Shown here one piece after another: positions 20,903 through 22,434 of a stretch of 22,434 nucleotides of DNA. The notes beneath the pieces were generated by a model. It saw only the letters and a program-made list of their open reading frames with translations, ran no database searches and was not told the DNA's origin. The DNA lies in assembly GCA_002245135.1 (NCBI GenBank), contig NGBS01001296.1:1-22434 (forward strand). The letters run 5' to 3'. Source of the stretch: Proteromonas lacertae. Its lineage: Eukaryota > Sar > Bigyra > Opalinata > Proteromonadidae. How positions within the stretch are numbered: position 1 is the first letter of the stretch; every line of letters starts with the position of its first letter. The translations under genes were made by a program, and so were the position numbers.

Positions 20903-21176
20903 ATGTCTTCAGAAGCTTCACAAAATAGGTATTGAGTTATGTTATATTTACATATAGTTGGCCAGATTTAGTTGGTCATGATGCTGATGAAGTAGTAAGA
21001 CTAATCAAAGAACAAAACCCATCTTTGAATGTAGTGAAATTAGGTGAAGTATGTTATTAAAGAATGATATTTAAATTAAATAGAATCAACCAGCTACAAT
21101 GGATTATCGTATGGATAGAGTTCGAGTAGTATTTGATAGTGCCAATAAGGTAGTAATTCCACCAACAGTTGGATAG
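20903..21176 (+). CDS. Eglin-type serine protease inhibitor (potato inhibitor I family)
   Basis: Three small exons (20903-20928, 20958-21048, 21084-21176) encode 69 residues, the normal size for this family. Landmarks match eglin c: SWPDLVGHDADEVVRLI for the N-terminal strand and helix, NVVKLGENQPATMDYR for the reactive loop, then MDRVRVVFD and a C-terminal PPTVG. By alignment the P1 residue is Met (T-M-D), suggesting inhibition of chymotrypsin- or elastase-like proteases. The loop-bracing arginines (YR and RVRV) are kept. There are no cysteines, as in eglin, and no signal peptide, so it is likely cytosolic. Sequence just before the ATG (CTTAATTACAG) looks like a splice acceptor, so a 5'-UTR intron or an extra upstream exon is possible. 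Confidence 0.88.
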
Positions 21177-21308
21177 ATTGAATGAATAATTATGTTTTAG
21201 TGAAATAATAATAGTTATGAGAAATTCATAATTTTATTTCGTTATAGAAGAATTTCATCATCATAATATAAAATAAATAATCATATATTCTATTAAAGAA
21301 ATGATAAC

Positions 21309-21338
21309 TAAAGTGTTAATTGTAGAAATAACACTTTA
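21309..21338. promoter_or_regulatory. Perfect 10-bp inverted repeat (stem-loop)
   Basis: TAAAGTGTTA and TAACACTTTA are exact reverse complements separated by a 10-base loop. It lies about 130 bp past the stop of the inhibitor gene and 135 bp before the next start. It could be a 3'-end or regulatory structure, but in such AT-rich DNA chance is possible. Confidence 0.5.
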
Positions 21339-21436
21339 ACTTACTATTCAAAATTCTCACTAGTTAAATAATATATAAAAAAATAATTCATTCTTCTTTA
21401 TGTGCAAACTATGGTGAGTTATGTAAAATAAAAATT

Positions 21437-21450
21437 CAAGCTTAAGCTTG
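21437..21450. promoter_or_regulatory. 14-bp perfect palindrome upstream of the next gene
   Basis: CAAGCTTAAGCTTG is fully self-complementary, with two overlapping AAGCTT units, and ends 23 bp before the ATG at 21474. Its position and relatively high GC for this spacer suit a dimeric factor site. This is inference. Confidence 0.4.
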
Positions 21451-21473
21451 CTCATTTTCTATTTTTTGTAAAT

Positions 21474-21818
21474 ATGGATAATATAGAGACTTTAGTGATT
21501 TATTATATTGATGAATTAATTAAAATTAGTGAATGTAGCCCAAACCAAAATCAATTTACTAATATGCTTTGGTCTATGAGTAAAGATGACTTAAATAGAA
21601 CATTTAGTGTATTAAACAGATATGGAATGTGGAGAAAATTCCAATATCTTGCGAGATGTTTAATTCCTATCCTATATGCAAAGATTGTCTTACTTCAACA
21701 ATATAATACTGGTTTATGTAATGAATGTGCTGAAGCATTGATTATGTTGTTAAAATATCCAATAATAGACTCAGAAGTTTTGATTAGTGTTAATTTTATT
21801 AGTTATTTTTTTCAATAA
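21474..21818 (+). CDS. Unrecognised helical protein, possibly hyccin/FAM126-like exon
   Basis: An uninterrupted 114-codon reading frame with natural codon use, predicted mostly helical. The segment ARCLIPILYAKIVLL then NECAEALIMLLKYPIID faintly resembles the N-terminal region of hyccin/FAM126, a partner in the plasma-membrane PI4-kinase complex, but I would not name it on that basis. The last ~12 codons (after DSEVLI) look intronic. The next coding stretch begins 56 bp downstream and may be its continuation, though I could not find a splice that keeps the frame. Confidence 0.4.
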   Translation: MDNIETLVIYYIDELIKISECSPNQNQFTNMLWSMSKDDLNRTFSVLNRYGMWRKFQYLARCLIPILYAKIVLLQQYNTGLCNECAEALIMLLKYPIIDSEVLISVNFISYFFQ

Positions 21819-21873
21819 TAAGAACATAGTATAAATAATATATTATGTAATGTATAGTGTAAATAATAAACAA

Positions 21874-22434
21874 ATGGATGAATATATAAAAAAGTTGATA
21901 ATTTTGACAATGCAAAGATTACCTTTATACCAACAAAATAAATTATATTCAGCTATGTACATAGTATATTTTGATGTTATATATATATGAAATAGAGATA
22001 CTTTAATTCATCACCATTGGTGGATTTATTCTATTTACAACCTCAAAAATCACATTATCCAAATGGATTATATGGTTCTGCACTTGAAGATCGTATTTTC
22101 ATACATACAATACCATGCGATGATGATAATATAGCTTATTTTGAAGGATGTTATTTAATGACAAATGAAGTAATAAAAGGTAGAATAAAAAAATCTACTC
22201 GTTATGGTTATGAAGGTAAATTTGACCATAATTCCAAAAGTTTATTGGAAGTAAAAGAAAATGGTGATAAATTGATATTTCATGAAAAGTATAATCAATA
22301 TATTGTTATATATTTGAACAATAGTAAAAGAGATACTGGAAATGAGAAAGAAAGATCAACAATTGAAATACCAATAATATATAATCATTATAATGATCAT
22401 AGAGTTGGTATTAAGAATGCAAATGCACCTGGAG
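21874..22434 (+). CDS. Unrecognised protein, runs off the right edge
   Basis: ATG at 21874 opens 30 codons (to YSAMYI), then a clean 32-nt intron (21964-21995, GTATAT to AAATAG) joins it to ~146 further open codons ending at the window edge. Readable features are PLVDLFYLQPQKSHYPNG, CDDDNIAYFEGCYLM, TRYGYEGKFDH and a polar Asn/Lys/Glu-rich end. No domain is recognised. It may be the distal part of the gene starting at 21474; in that case the internal ATG is not the real start. Confidence 0.5.

Larger units (their letters stand above)
21177..21473. other. Intergenic spacer with a hairpin and a palindrome
   Basis: 297 bp with no supportable gene. It holds the perfect stem-loop at 21309-21338 and the 14-bp palindrome at 21437-21450, both listed separately, plus A- and T-rich tracts ahead of the next start codon. 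Confidence 0.6.

Noticed and set aside
1-22434. tRNA, rRNA or CRISPR-like arrays
   Set aside because: No cloverleaf with a TTCRANY arm, no rRNA core sequence and no regularly spaced repeats were noticed on either strand.

Overview
This is an AT-rich, gene-dense stretch of nuclear DNA from a microbial eukaryote. Genes are packed on both strands, with spacers of about 45-300 bp. Nearly every gene is cut by tiny GT-AG introns, which I reconstructed at about 25-57 nt, mostly starting GTAT and ending TAG. TAA, TAG and TGA all act as terminators, so the code looks standard. A sperm-tail PG-rich (SHIPPO/ODF3-like) protein and the C-terminal end of an intraflagellar-transport dynein heavy chain point to a flagellated protist. 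I cannot place it in a lineage from sequence alone.

Layout. 1-1778 (-): secreted protease-associated-domain protein, incomplete at its C-terminus. 1855-2349 (+): RING-H2 protein. 2395-3692 (-): PH-domain protein. 3829-5735 (+): SHIPPO-repeat protein with a basic, low-complexity tail. 5788-6595: duplicated block A, holding pieces of DPH1 and of a RING gene. 6735-8857 (-): BTB/BACK-like plus SPRY-like protein. 9033-10680: duplicated block B, holding a DPH1 copy without its start plus the 5' end of the RING gene. 10681-11126: orphan 3' end of a dynein-2 heavy chain gene. 11231-11300: relic of one leucine-rich repeat. 11381-14709 (+): pseudokinase fused to leucine-rich repeats (LRRs). 14757-15932 (-): complete RING gene. 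16090-17405 (-): complete DPH1. The last two lie in block C, the probable parent of A and B. 17568-18792 (+): second LRR protein. 18868-20797 (+): GATOR2 subunit WDR24. 20903-21176 (+): very small potato-inhibitor-I (eglin-type) gene. 21474-22434 (+): unrecognised gene or genes running off the window.

Two patterns stand out. First, in both LRR genes eight introns split the same codon of the repeat, always in phase 1, and several exons are whole multiples of the 28-residue unit. This is a modular, repeat-in-register exon architecture. Second, a 1.65-kb near-identical inverted repeat (B and C) encloses the pseudokinase-LRR gene and most of the RING gene, and a third partial copy (A) lies outside. 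Block B ends abruptly against the dynein fragment.

Most multi-exon genes also need one or more single-base frame corrections, usually in short A runs. That suggests homopolymer errors in the assembly rather than universal gene decay, so exact protein sequences here are provisional.
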